Shown: one piece after another, positions 47,761-59,814 of the stretch
How the letters are laid out: each line of letters opens with the position of its first letter
Numbering within the stretch: the first letter of the stretch is position 1
NCBI GenBank assembly: GCA_907165065.1
Contig: OU015542.1
Coordinates: forward strand, 1,391,001-1,455,000
Reading direction: 5' to 3'
DNA: 64,000 nt
Source of the DNA: Caprimulgus europaeus
Taxonomy: Eukaryota > Chordata > Aves > Caprimulgiformes > Caprimulgidae
Program-made: the position numbers and the translations under genes
The notes under the pieces: model-generated
Databases searched by the model: none
What the model saw: the letters and a program-made list of their open reading frames with translations, nothing else
Told to the model about the DNA's origin: nothing

Positions 47761-47924
47761 GGGTCGGTCCCGGTGCCTCAGGCTGGGGCCGGTCCCGGGG
47801 CGGTGCCGATCCCTATCCCGGTCCCGGGGCGGGGCGGACCGTTGCCCCTCCCTTGGCGCGGGGCGGGGCCGGGGCCGTGGCCGTGGCCGGTTTCTATCGG
47901 CGGGGCCGGTGCGGCGCGGCCGCC
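47761..47924 (+). promoter_or_regulatory. CASTOR1: CASTOR1 proximal CpG promoter
   Basis: Short, extremely GC-rich block between the CR1 fragment and the start codon, with repeated GGTCCCGG and GGGGCGGG GC boxes and no TATA. Confidence 0.6.
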
Positions 47925-50900
47925 ATGGACCTGCACATTCTGGAGCACCGGGTGCGGGTGCTGAGCCTGGCCCGCCGCGGGCTCTGGCTCTACACGCACC
48001 CGCTGCTCAAGCTGCTCTTCCTGCCCCAGCGCTGCAGGTACCGGCCTTCCTCACTCCCACCTCCTCCTCGTCCTCTGGAGCCCGGTCCCGGGAGGTGGCG
48101 AGGTCGGGATCAGTAGCCCCGGTTTCTTCTTCAGGTGCAAGTTCTTCAGCCTCACGGAGACCCCCGAGGATTACACCATCATGCTGGACGAGGAGGGCTT
48201 CAAAGGTATCGTGTGGGGGCTTCCACAGCCACCCTGTCCCTCGCAGGGTGGGCTGCCATCGCAGACATGAGTTCTGCACGTTCTCAACCTGGCTGAGTGT
48301 CGTGACACTCCGGGTCTGGGCTGCAGGGAGCGAGTCCTGGCTTGTAGTGAGGTTCCTTCGGTACGTGCCCATCCCCGGGGCTCCTGGCCGCCCAGCTCCC
48401 GGCCCCTCAGCGCCTGCGCTGGGGATGTACCAGCTTGCCCAGCCCCGCTGCCTTCGCTGTAATAACCCCCTCCCAGGCAGAGCTGTGGCTCCACTGGCTC
48501 GTGGTTCCAGGCCAGGCAGGTGGTGGGAACAATCTGTGGGGCACCAAAAGCCCAACTGTCCTGGTACCCACTGGGACACCCACGGGCAGCACCCCGGGGT
48601 CCCTGCCTGCACAGGGTGCTCCTGCCATCCACCCCTCCTGCCATCCACCCCTCCTGCCATCCACCCCTCCTGCCATCCATTCCTGCGTCACTTCCATCTC
48701 TTCCCCGTGCCCAGCAAGGGCCGAGGCCGCTCAGCGCTTGGGCAAAGTGGGGCCAATTCTGCACCTGCCTGGGCTGGTGAGGTGAGCCCTGCCTGGGGGT
48801 GCTGCCTGGCAGCTGGGACCAAATTTTGGAGTGTCCTGGATGGGTTGAGCCCTTGTAGGCCAATCCTCCTTGTCAGGAGGTGACATTTGGTGCCATCCCC
48901 ACCGCCAGTGACCCAGCACGTGCCATACATCACCCTCAACGCTGGTCCTGCTGGGGCTACTGGCCCAACGGGCTGTGCTGGAAGGGCCGGATACTGTCCC
49001 GGCTTCCCACGCCCAAACCTTCCTGCCGAGGCCACAGAAGCTGCTCACGGTTCCTCACCTTGGACATGCCCCAAGGAGCAAGGTCATCACCCATCCATGG
49101 GGTGCTCGGTGGCCAGACCCCTGCTCCCACCACCCTCCCCTTTGCTCGGGAAGGGGCCGCGGAGCTGGACTGTCCCCCCGCCTGGAGCCGGGGCTGTTCC
49201 CGTTCCCCATGCATTGTTTTATTTTGGGGCCTGTGGACAAATATTCCTCAATCCCGAGGGGAGGGCGGGAAGTGCTGAACAATGGTCCTGTGAGCCAGTG
49301 ACTCCACTGTGCCATATGTACCACCCCCCAGGGCTGGGGGGCTGCCAGCGTCCCCCGCTGCGGGACCAGGGAGGGGACCCTGTCTGAGGGGAGCTGCAAC
49401 CCCTCTCTACCCTTGGGGGCCCGGATTAATCCCCGGGGTGGGTGACACAGGGACAGCGAGGTCCCCTCCACAGCCTCACGGCCTTGCCCAGGGTGGCGTT
49501 GAAAAGCGATTAAGCAGCGAGCGCTGGGACGAGTCCCCCATGTCCCTACATGTCCCCCCCCCGGGCCCCAGCGCTCGGTCCTGGGCCGGAGCCGAGGCCG
49601 TTCTGGCGCTTCCTGCGCAGGAACAGGCGCTGGGAACACCCGCCAAGGCCCCTGGATCCAGCCCCGCTCCCGCCCTGCCCCGAGCCATGCTTTGGGATTG
49701 GGGTGCAGAGTCCCTCCTGTGATGGGGTCCCCCGCATGGGTGCTGGACCCCTCCCTGGTGCGATCTCCCCTCTGCCACTGGTGTGATGAGTTGGTGTTCT
49801 CAGCTGGGCTGGGTGCCCAGCGAAGGGCTAGGTGTCTCTGTGGGGCTGTCTCCCGTGGGTGCTGCCTCCTGCCTTTGCTGGGTCGGGGGAGCAGTTTGGA
49901 GACACCTTGGGTGTCCCCTCCATCCTGTCCCTTCTAGGGAGCACTGGGGGATGGGGGTGCCAGGGAGGATCAGGGGGTACCTGGATGTGTCCTGGGGTAC
50001 CCTGCAGTGAGGATGGGTGTGGTGGAGGGTACCCCCCCATCCCGGGGCAGAGGGAACTGGGCAGCGTGTGCCCCCTTGCCAGTAAAAGTATTTTTTTGGG
50101 GGGGAGCGCTGGCCCCTGGCCAACCTGGGCCTGGACCCCCAACCTGGCTGGCATGAGGTGCTGCCACCCCCTTCCCTGTCCCCTCCAGTGTCCTGTGTCC
50201 CCCCCTGCTGCTGAACTGGGGAGTCCAAGGAGGGCAGGGGATGAGCCGGGCAGCCCCAGGGCCCTGGCAGGGCTGGTTTGGGGTGTGACACACGCTGACA
50301 CCTCCTTGCACCCAGCCCAGGGTGCTGGGAGGGGAGACCTCATCCCCGCTCCCCCTGCGGCCAAACTCAGCCCCTGTCTCAGCAGCTGGAGTGGCTGAGC
50401 CCTGTCTGGCTCGTTCCACGTGTGGATGGAGCTGATCCCAGCATCTCCAGCCCCACACCTGGAGCTGATCCTGACCTGGCTCCCTGAGCCAGCTCACCTG
50501 CCGAGGGACACAGTGACACGGTGCCAGAGCCAACACGAGCTCTGCGGCACAAGGTGTGTGGCACCGGCCGCCATTCGGTGCCAAACCCCAGGGAGCCTCG
50601 TGCCTCAGTGTCCACTCACCCCCCTGCAGAGCTGCCGCCCTCTGAGTTCATGCAGGTGGCAGATTCGACGTGGCTGGTGCTCAGCGTCGTCTCCAGCGGC
50701 CGGGAACCCTCTGGCTGCCAAGCCACCGGTGTCACCAAGATTGCCAGGTCGGTCATCGCGCCGCTGGCCGAGCACCACGTCTCGGTGCTGATGCTCTCCA
50801 CCTACCAGACCGACTTCATCCTGGTGAGCGCCGTGATGGGGATGGTGACACCTGGTCCCAGTGGGGTGCTGGGTCCCTGGGGTGGGGACCCTGCTGTCCC

Positions 50901-53037
50901 CAGCTGGTGGTGGGGGGCTGCGGGAAGGGGGGACGGTGCTGGCGCTGATCCTGCGTCCCCGGCCAGGTGCGAGAGCGGGACCTGCCGGTGGTGATCCACA
51001 CGCTGGCGGGGGAGTTTGACATCTACAAGGAGGAGGGCGGTGAGTGTGTCCCTGTCACCTGCGATGATGCCAGCAACGGCTTCCTCAAGCCCAAACAGGG
51101 TGAGTGACACCAGGTCCTTTGTCCCCCAGGGCCACCCAGTCCCTGCAGAGATGCTCCAGCTCCCACCAGTGGTACCCATATCCTTGGGGACCCCAGGGCC
51201 ACCTTGTCCACAGAGCCATCCCATCCCATCCCATCCCATCCCATCCCATCCCATCCCATCCCATCCCATCCCATCCCATCCCATCCCATCCCATCCCCAC
51301 CGAGATGCCCCAGCTTCCCCCGGTGGTACACACATCCTTGGGGACCCCAGGGCCACCCTGTCCCCAGGGCCACCCCGTCCCCAGGGCCTCTCTGTCCCCA
51401 CTGAGATGCCCCAGCTTCCCCCGGTGGTACACACATCCTTGGGGACCCCAGGGCCACCCCATCCCCACCGAGATGCTCCAGCTCTCACCGGTGGTACCTG
51501 CATCCTTGGGGACACCCAAGGCCACCCCTCTGCGCCCTGAGGGATGCCGGGCCGCGGTGGCCACGGGGTGGCACTGCGGTACTGTCCCCCGGCTGTCCCC
51601 ACACCTGACGCGTGGCTCTCCCCCTGCCAGCCGCCAGCCCCACGCTGCACCCTGTGCAGAGCCCCCAGACCCGCTTCTGCGTCCTGACCGTGGCCCCCGA
51701 CACGCTGCCCGCCATCGCCACCATGCTCATCGATGTCCTCTTCTACTCCCACAGGTGGGTCCCAGGGATGGGGACACAGTGGTGGCCCCTCACCTGGTGC
51801 CACCTAGACTGTGGTGACATGTCCCCTGCTCTTGCTCCCAGTGGTTTTTCAAGCTCTGGGTGTGTTTCACAAACTGGTTTTGCTCTCCCGGGTGTGCTGG
51901 AGGGCTGCAGCCAGGTGGGTGCTGTGGGTCCCACTGCCACTGTGGGAGATGGGAGCCCCGAGGTGACCCAGGGGACAAGGACTGCGGAACAGGAATGGGT
52001 GTTTGCATGAGGCTGGTAGGAATGGTGCTGGGATGGGGGGATGCTTCTGGCTGGGACCTCCCATGTCTCCTGGGATGGGGTCACTCCTGGTAGGACCCTC
52101 CCACTCCGGCAGCACCGTGGTGTTTTGGGAACACCCCAAACCTCTGGTGTCACCCTGTCCTGCCTGTGACACCTTCTGCCCCCCAGCCTGGGGGCTGGAC
52201 AAGCTGCAGACCCCATGGGTAGCACCTGCTCCTGTCCCACCCTCACCTCACAGCATCCCAACGTGATGCTCAGAGATGACCAGTGCCACCACTGAGCCCT
52301 TCTCCCAGTTTTGGGGGTTGTCGCCCCTCCCTGTGACTCTTTTCCCTGTCCCCACTCCGCAGTCCGAGGGAGGATGGCACCAGCAGCCAGGACCTTGACT
52401 CCATCACCTTCTTCGCCTTCTCCCTCATCGAGGGCTACATCTCCATCGTGATGGATGCCGAAACCCAGAAGCGGTAGGTGCCATCCTCAGGGCTGGTCAT
52501 CCATCTGTCTGTCCCCAAGGCTGGGGGCTTGGGAAGGGGGGGGTGACACTCAGGTCTCCCCTCTCTCAGGTTCCCCAGTGACCTGCTGCTGACCAGCTCG
52601 ACGGGCGAGCTGTGGCGGATGGTGCGGATCGGCGGGCAGCCCCTCGGCTTCGGTGAGCGTGGCCACGGTGGCCATGTCCCCCTCCTGTGCCACCGTCACC
52701 CATCCTCATCCTACCCAGGGTGACGGTCTCCCTGCATGTCCCCATGGCTGGGCCGCCAGGGCCACCGCTCACTCTGGGGTCCCTTTGTGTCCCCAGACGA
52801 GTGTGGCATCGTGGCGCAGATCGCCGAGCCGCTGGCCGCCGCTGACATCTCCGCGTATTACATCAGCACCTTCAACTTCGACCACGCCTTGGTGAGCCCC
52901 CACCCGCCCCGGGGACCCGCCACCATGGGGGTGTCCCCTGGGGCTGACACCCCTTTGTCCCCACCCATCAGGTGCCTGAGGACGGCATCGCCGAGGTCAT
53001 CCAGCTGCTGCAGCAGCGCCAGGAGAGCGGCAGATAG
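47925..53037 (+). CDS. CASTOR1: CASTOR1 (GATSL3), cytosolic arginine sensor for mTORC1
   Basis: Binds arginine and, when arginine is low, binds and inhibits GATOR2, lowering mTORC1 activity (established for the mammalian protein). Exons: 47925-48037, 48135-48205, 50630-50823, 50967-51099, 51631-51754, 52363-52473, 52570-52652, 52797-52891, 52972-53037. GT/AG throughout, phases close to 329 residues, the same length as human. The start MDLHILEHRVRVLS has Kozak GCCGCCATGG. ACT-type folds are recognisable. The HHVSVLMLSTYQTDFIL segment (around residues 110-126) corresponds to the arginine pocket residues described around Ser111 in human. FNFDHALVPEDG near the C-terminus carries the pocket aspartate, so sensing looks retained. 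DVLFYSH and FSLIEGYISIVMDAETQ are conserved. The linker around residues 148-175 and the loop after YSH (SPREDGTSSQDLD) differ from human. The final helix ends QQRQESGR. Confidence 0.97.
48206..50629. other. CASTOR1 intron 2, no gene seen
   Basis: 2.4 kb. Contains a short 13-mer array (CCACCCCTCCTGC around 48627-48676). Otherwise GC-rich sequence without a supportable exon. Confidence 0.5.
51216..51297. repeat. (CCATC)n array in CASTOR1 intron 4
   Basis: About 16 units of the pentamer CCATC. The downstream 51300-51510 contains three diverged copies of a longer GCCACC/CCGAGATGCCCCAGC unit (a roughly 120-bp minisatellite). Confidence 0.95.
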
Positions 53038-53670
53038 TGGCCGGCTGTCCCCACGGCGGGTGGCCCAGCGCGGTGGCACGGTGGCCTCCCCCCGCCCCCC
53101 ATATTCGTTATTTTTTAATTTTAAGGCTCGCCGGGTGTGGGGCAGAGCTGGGTGCAGCATCGCTCCCTGCCTGCTGGGGACACGGGGACATGGTGGCTTC
53201 AGGGACTCGGTGGCCTCATGGCAGTGGGACAATGTCCTGTGGGGTTGGGGTGTAGTCCCCACTGTGCCACCCCACCTGTGCTGTCCTCTGCCCCCAGGCT
53301 GGGGGGCTTGGGAGCAGAGCAGGTGTCCCCAGGAACATGGTGGGGACACGCCAGAGAGCGATGATGTGCCACCACAGTGCTGAGGGTGACAGCCTGGGGC
53401 TGGTGAGACGTGTTTCCATGCTCTGTGTGTGTCCCCAGGGATTGTCCCCTTGGGTGGGGGCCCCTTGGCCATGATGCTCTGGGGCACTATTCGGAGCTGG
53501 GGTTCCCCCCTGTCACCTCAAAAGAGGTGGGAGGGCTGCAATTCAGCTCCTGCTCTGAGTTCCGTCTGGGGTGGCCCCGTGTCCCTGCCTGGGCTTTTGT
53601 GTGACATGAAGGGACAATGGTGACCCCCAGCTCCTCCCAAGCTGTATTTTCACATAGTTTTTAATAAGTC

Positions 53671-53676
53671 AATAAA
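53671..53676 (+). terminator. CASTOR1: CASTOR1 polyadenylation signal
   Basis: AATAAA about 630 bp after the CASTOR1 stop, in an AT-rich pocket (TTTTTAATAAGTCAATAAAAG) within GC-rich DNA, followed by GTGG-rich sequence. Confidence 0.8.
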
Positions 53677-53699
53677 AGTCCTATTATTTTTATTTCCAC

Positions 53700-56530
53700 G
53701 TAGTCCGTGGCCCGGGGAGGGGGTGGGGGGGTGGGTGGCCCAGAGCTGGTCCCCTTTGTGGTGGCACTGGGTGGGATGGGAGTGGCTGGGATGTGACAGG
53801 GGGACGTGACACTCCCTGTGTCCCTGCCATAAGGTGACCAGGATGGGACCAGTTTGTCCACCACATATTTTGGGTGAAAAAGGGGCAAAGGCTGCAGCCC
53901 TCAGCAACAAACCAGCCCTGGCGAAACTGAGGCACAGACTCCACTCCCCCATTTCCACTCTCCCCTTGCCCTGTGCTGGGCCAGCTCCCGCAGTCTGGGG
54001 GAAACTGAGGCACAAAGAGATGAACTTGACCCCAAGCCTGGGAGGATGCCCCTGTCACCCTCTCCCCCACATCCTCTCCCTTGCAGCATGGCACCCCCCA
54101 GCAAAGTGGGGTGTGTGGGGTCGGGGCTGGCCCCTCCTGGGGTGACTGGGGGCTCCAGGGCTGGGCTCCCCCAGCCCTGGGTGCCCCTGGGGCTGTGCCT
54201 GGTCAATGAGTGAGACTCAGTGGGAGTGTGAGTGCGGTGGGAACATCTTGGGGGTCTTTTCTCCTGGGGTGAGCAGCACAGCGGGGCTCGGGCTGGGGTC
54301 ACAGGCCACTCTTCCCCCCTCCTGTCCCCAAAAAACAGCCCCTCTTGTCCCCAAGCCCCAAGCGGGAGCGTGCACGGGCCCCGGCTGTGTTGTCCCCACG
54401 TCAGCTCCCACGCGAGCCGTCGGGTTCCTGCCACGTCCCCGGGCGCTTTCCTGTCTTGGTCCCTTGTCCGGAGTCATGAGACGCTGGTGACGTGCGATGA
54501 AGAAATCGCAGCTGGGCCCATGCGGTCACCAGAGCTATTTCTGTCCCCGATGGGTATTGCACAGTCCTCTGCCACCCGCTTTCCTCTGCTGGAGTGGCCA
54601 CCACGGTGGCTTCCTCCTGGCCTGGCCAGGACCCTGTGTGGAGTCAGTGCCATGCGGAGGGGTCAGGGCTACCTGGGGCTGTGGGGGTCTGAGGAGGGTT
54701 GTGCTCTGCCCATGTGGTCCTGCTCACCTGGACCGTGTGTCTGAGGGTCCTGCCATGGCACCGCACGTGCTGGAGGGTCTACAGGGTCAGGGAGGGAGGG
54801 ATGGAGGCATGGATGGGTGGACAGATGGACAGGTGGATGGATGGACAGATGATGGATGGGTGGGTGGAGGGCGAGACAAACAGGTAGGTAGGTGGACAAG
54901 TGGACGGATGGACAGGTAGATGGATGTATGGGTGGATAGATGGATGGTCAAGAGGATGGATGGGCAGGGGGATGGATGAGCAGGTGGATGGATGGGTGAC
55001 TGGGTGGATGAATGTACAGATAGATTGGTTCATTGTATGGATAGATGGATAGACAGGGAAATGGATGGATAGGTAGATGGATGTACAGACGGATGGATGG
55101 TTGGTTGGTTCATTGGATGGATGGATGGATGGATGGACAGGCAGGTGGATGATTAGGTGGACAGGTGGAGGCATGGATGGCTGGATGGATGAAGGGACAG
55201 GTAGATGGTTGGACAGATGGCTGACAGCCTGTCTAGCTAGCCAGGTGGACAAACTCCTTCAGTCAAGCAGGTGTGGAGAGAGAAGGACATTCTCCTGACT
55301 CCTCCATCCCTCCAGGGCTGCCCTGGGCTCAGCTCTGCCCGCCCTGGCCCCACCGAACCCAGCCCAGCCACCACCTCTGCCAGGGGGTGCCCTGACGAGG
55401 AAGAGGAGGCAGCTGGTGGAGGAAGCAGCACCAGCCCCACTCCCGCAGCAGGGAGTCCTGCAGGCCGGGCGGTGGCTGGGGAGGGGAAGTTTTGGGAAAA
55501 GAAAACATTTCTTCCCCTGGAAGTGAGTCATGGCTGTGCTCTTCCACCTCGGAGGAGGTGTCATTCCTGGGTTGTCCCCCGTGTGGCTGCCAAACCCTCC
55601 GAGCATGCAAATTTGGTGCAGGGCAGCTCCTTCCGCTCACGCCAGCACCTTTTGATGGTCACCAAACCCAACCAGATCACAACGCGTCTCAAAGAGCTGA
55701 TAAAATATATTCATTGTTATGAGGTGGGAAAAGCCGGTTTTGGTGCAGAGCTCCTGCCAAGCTCCATCCACCAGGAACCGTCCGGACCAAACCCTGGTCC
55801 ATGTGCTCTAGGAGTCCCTGCTCGAGCAGGACCTCAACCATCCTGAGATTCTGCGAAAGGGGAGCTGAGGGGCTTGAGGGGGTTTGCACTGGGTGCTACC
55901 GGCAGTGCCGGGGCCGTGCCTGGCCCTGTGGCAACACCGACCGGGCCAGCACAAGCCGGGTTCTCCCATGGTGGAGTTGCATCAGCCTGATGTGGCGGGG
56001 AGGCCACCGCTGCCCGCGCCACGCTTCCGCTGCCCTTGGCCCCCGCACCCTTGGGCAACACCCGGGGCCCCGCGCTGAGCCCCAGTGTGGCCATTTGGGT
56101 GGTTGCATTTCCTTCCCGAGGGCACCCATGGGTGCTGCTGGGCAGAAAGGGGCTGAGCTGTGCCACCCTGTGTCCTCGACTTGACCAGCACCCAGTCTTC
56201 ACTCAGAGGGGTGGGTGGGTGGGTGTGGACAGACAGATGGAGCGTCCTCCGGAGTGTCACCCAGCGCCCTGGCCGGGCGCCATCCTCAACCATGCTGGGG
56301 TGCTCCTTGCTTCCTGAGCTTCCATCTTCTTCCTTCCCAAGCTGGATATTGGGCTCCCATGGCTGGACTCAGGATGTGAAGCCCTTGTGATGGGACATGG
56401 GTGTCCCCCACATGGCCAACATCCCCATCCCCGGGTGCCAGCCCTGCCGCTGCCCCTGCCCTCTTTTGCATCTGGGTTTCAGGGCAGCCGAGACCGTTTG
56501 CAGTTCGACCAGCCCACTGGGCACCGAGCA
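53700..56530. other. CASTOR1-OSM intergenic
   Basis: No gene seen. 54790-55230 is a tetranucleotide array; the remainder is unique GC-rich sequence. Short reading frames here have repeat-like or random composition. Confidence 0.5.
54790..55230. repeat. Imperfect (GATG)n / (GGAT)n array
   Basis: About 440 bp dominated by GATGGATGG, GTGGACAGATGG and TTGGTTGGTTCATTGGATGG units, i.e. an interrupted tetranucleotide microsatellite. Confidence 0.9.
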
Positions 56531-56891
56531 GCGGAACCGGAGTGACTCAGAGTGTCCCTTTCCCAAGAAGCCGGGTGACGGGGATCCAGCAGAGCGGGGT
56601 GAGGATCCAGGCTCCCCAGTCTGGACCCAGCGGGACTCCCTCGAGGAACTGAATCGAAGAACAAGCCCATCGGCCAGCCGGCATCATTTCCTCCCGCCGG
56701 GACGGTTCACCCCGCTCATTGGCCCCCGGGACACAGCTTCACTTCTCACTGCCTTTCCGTTGGGTCTGGGTGCCTCCTTCGGAGGTGGGGGCGAGTGGGT
56801 GCACTTTAAAAGCCGAGCTTCCCCATCGCCCAGCAGTAAGGAAGTTGTTCGTGCACCCGGCAGCCCCGCGCCGAGACAAGCTGCCCCGGCC
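56531..56891 (+). promoter_or_regulatory. Candidate OSM-like promoter
   Basis: A TATA-like TTTAAA at 56805-56810 lies about 82 bp ahead of the start codon. Farther upstream are a consensus AP-1 site TGACTCA at 56543-56549 and a STAT6-type TTCN4GAA (TTCCCAAGAA) at 56560-56569. Inducible TATA plus AP-1/STAT fits a cytokine gene, but no transcription start is known. Confidence 0.45.
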
Positions 56892-58563
56892 ATGCGGTGC
56901 GACAGGCGGCCCCTGGCCGTGCTGGCAGGTAGGTGTCTGCCTGCGGCCCAAGACCGCCCTCCCGCTCGCGCACTGCCCGCGCCCAGCTGGCTGGGAGCTG
57001 CCGTGAGGAGCGTGCTGGCAGGGCCTGCGTGGGGTTGAGTCGGTGTGCTGCAGCAGATGCTGTCACCGAGGCTGTCCCTCCCTGTCCCATGCTGGTGTCA
57101 CCTCCCCAGAGTGCCTGCGGGGGATGGGGTTATTCCCCCCACCATGGCGTGTGGGATGGGGAGCACCAGGAATGGGCGACTCGTGGGTTAGAAGAGATGC
57201 TGGGAGGGGGTAGGCAGGAAGGGACAGTTTGGGGACAGGTGGCAGAGGGTCAGGGGTCAGCTTGCTGGCACGGATCCTGCCCCACTCCAAGCCCAGGGCT
57301 GGATGCTGTGTGTCGGTCCAGCGCCACATCCAAAGTCACCACTGGCACGTGGCTGTGGGTGACACGGGGGCCAGGACAGTGTCTGGCTGGAGCCAAGGGG
57401 CTGGATTCAGGAGTGTCACCGCTGTCCCCTCCTTTGTGGTGGTCCAGGCTGAGCTGCTGGGGTAACCTGGCTGCTCAGTGGCATCTTCCTCCTCCTCCTC
57501 CTCCCCACTGGGTCCCCAGCAGGCTTTGGGCACAAGGACTGGCTCATCCCTGTGGCAGGACCAGGGATTTTGGTGCAGGAGGACACATGTGCCTGGCACA
57601 TGTCATTCTCTCCTCCAGGCCTGATGCCAGGGTGATCACTGGGTGGTGGCCCCTCACCATGCTGGGAAGGCTTAAGCTCACCAGTCCCCCGTGACACAGT
57701 GATGGCTGCCATGGGAAGAGCTCAGCCTCGTGTGCCCGTCACGGGGGACTGGTGAGCTTAAGCCTTCCCAGCATGGTGAGGGGCCACCACCCAGTGATGG
57801 CCCAATGTCCACATCTCTCACTTCTTCCTCCCCAGCTGTCACCAAAGGGCTCTTCATCCTCTGGGCAGTGCCAGGCCAGGGGGGGCGGCCCCTGCCGCCC
57901 CCGACCCTGCAGCAGATCCAGGCACTGGTGAGACACATGGCTGAGGACGCGCAGGAGCTTTTCACCTTCTACGTGAGTCTACTTCCCTGGGGTGAGGGGT
58001 CACTCCTGTCCCCTTGGTGGGGGGACATGGGGCTGGCAGGGGGTCTCCGTGCTGCTCCCATCCCACATCCCTGACCTTTCCCCTCCGTTCCTGGGCAGGA
58101 GGAGGACCAGCATCTGGCCATCAACCACATCTGCCGCACCAGCCGCTCACCCGAGTGGCTGCGGGGATCGGTGATGGGGCCCGGGGGGCTGCGGGACCTA
58201 CGGGGGACCATGGCCCGCATGGCCCAGGCACTGCAGGACATCACCCGCCACCAGCGCGACCTCAACCCCCCCGGTGCCGAAATCCTTCACCGCTTGGCCA
58301 GCACCCACCTGAAGGTGCGAGGGCTTCTCAGCAACCTGGAGGGACTTTTCCCAGCCCCCAGCTCCCGCCCTGGACACCGGCCCCCACCTGGCCCCACCGC
58401 ACCCACCAAAGTCTTCCGGCAGAAGCTGGAGGGGTGCCGGATCCTCTGGAGCTACGCCCGCTTCTTAGCCAAGCTCAGCGCCCAGCTGGAGGCCAGGAAC
58501 TGTCGAGAGTGCCGGGAGAAGCGGAGATGGCACCGGGGCTCGCGGCTGCCCGCACGCTCCTAG
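56892..58563 (+). CDS. OSM: Oncostatin M-like cytokine (IL-6/LIF family)
   Basis: Secreted four-helix cytokine expected to signal through gp130-containing receptors. Three exons, as in OSM/LIF: 56892-56928, 57836-57972, 58099-58563; phases close to 212 residues. Residues 1-30 form a signal peptide-like segment (RRPLAVLAAV, then GLFILWAV). Helix A is TLQQIQALVRHM to ELFTFY. Helix D is KVFRQKLEGCRILWSYARFL with the FxxK receptor site III motif at Phe164-Lys167. Cys70 (HICRTS) and Cys171 (LEGC) match the essential Cys pair of human OSM; the second disulfide of OSM has no counterpart. ITRHQRDLNP and VRGLLSNL resemble LIF, so the protein is intermediate, but synteny next to CASTOR1 and KLEGCR favour OSM. 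The C-terminus is basic (CREKRRWHRG), like the OSM propeptide tail, with an extra Cys193/Cys196 pair. No N-glycosylation sequon was seen. Confidence 0.8.
57635..57798. repeat. Perfect 61-bp inverted repeat in OSM intron 1
   Basis: The arm at 57635-57695 (starts ATCACTGGGTGGTGGCCCCT) is the exact reverse complement of 57738-57798, with a 42-bp spacer. The right arm ends 37 bp before exon 2. Confidence 0.95.
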
Positions 58564-58574
58564 TGTCGCCCTTC

Positions 58575-58815
58575 CATCACCAGAGTTGTCCCCTTTCCAT
58601 CATCTTCATCAACTCAACCTTCATCATCTCCATCTCCTTCATCTCCATCTCCACCTTCATCATCTCCACCTTCATCACCTCCACCTTCATCATCTCCTTC
58701 TCCGTCATCTCCAACTCCACCTCCACTTCCATCATCTCCACCTTCATCTTCTCCATCATCTCCTTCATCTCCACCTCCATCATCTGTCTCCATCCCAATC
58801 CCCATCCCATGCCAT
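58575..58815. repeat. CATCTCCA/TTCATC low-complexity tract in OSM 3' UTR
   Basis: About 240 bp of pyrimidine-rich CATCTTCATC, CATCTCCACC and TCCTTCATC units immediately after the stop codon. Almost no guanine on the sense strand. Confidence 0.9.
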
Positions 58816-59269
58816 CCCCATCCCCAGGACGGAGACTCGCTGGCCGGGACGCTCCACAGTGACCCTCTAAGCTCGCACGGGTGAGGACACACGTGTGCCC
58901 AAGGCAGAGCCCATCGCTTCAGCTTGCTATGGTGACCAGGCTGTCCCCGTGCCACCACTCGGCTGCAGGGTAGCCCCACTCCGCTCCTGGCAGCTCCCCC
59001 ACATCCTGCCCCACATTTCAGCAGCCCCGGTGCCGCAGGAGCCGTGTGCTCAGCCACCCTCGAGTGTCCCCTGGGTGCCGGGGATGGAGCTGTCCCTTGT
59101 CACCGAGCCCTGACGGATTTTCCAGTGATTCAATGGGTCTGGTGACCTGGCCTGACTAAGAGCTGCTCACCCAGCACCCGCTGTGCTGCCAGCACCGGCG
59201 AGTGCCACCAACACTGTCACCCCCCGCCCTGGGTCTGTGGATCCCAGAGAGCAGCTGGGAGTGGGATCC

Positions 59270-59560
59270 TGTGAGCCCAGTGTCCCCTTGAGCTTGGTGT
59301 CCCCGTGAGCTTGGTGTTCCCTTGAGCTTGGTGTCCCCATGAGCCCAGTGTCCCTGTGAGCTCAGTGTCCCCTTGAGCTTGGTGTCCCTGTGAGCCTGGT
59401 GTCCCTGCGCACTCAATGTCCCTGCACACTCAGTGTCCCCACAAGCTCAATGTCCCTGTGCTCATCTCTGTCCTCATCCCTGCACGCTCAGTGTCCCCAA
59501 GAGCTCAGCATCCCTGTGCTCGTCCCTGTGCATTCAGTGTCCCCGTGTGCTCGGTGTCCC
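59270..59560. repeat. GTGTCCCC(T/G)TGAGCTTG minisatellite in OSM 3' UTR
   Basis: Repeating unit of about 20 bp (GAGCTTGGTGTCCCCGT with variants) for roughly 10-14 copies, grading into CTCAGTGTCCC units to about 59740. Confidence 0.85.
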
Positions 59561-59814
59561 TGCGCTTGTCCCTACACAGTGTCTCTGTGCTCACCTTTGT
59601 GTGCTTGGTGACCGCACACTCTTGGTGACCCCACTCTCTCCATGTCCCCATGCTCTCAGCATCCCTGTGTCCTCAGGGACCCCACACTCTCCCCTCTGTG
59701 CTCAGTGTCCCTGCACCCTCAGTGTCCCCATGTCCCTGAGCCCCTGGGGCCAAGCCTAGCAGGGGCTCGGCTCTGGCCACTGCACTGTGACGGTGGGTGG
59801 CATCACCCACCCCC

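Noticed and set aside
51085..51803. Long reading frames with GWDGM or PSHPI repeats in CASTOR1 intron 4
   Set aside because: Pure products of the CCATC pentamer array; they overlap real exons in the wrong frame or strand.
54790..55230. CRISPR-like direct repeats
   Set aside because: Units are a drifting tetranucleotide with no uniform repeat or spacer lengths, in an animal genome; it is a microsatellite.
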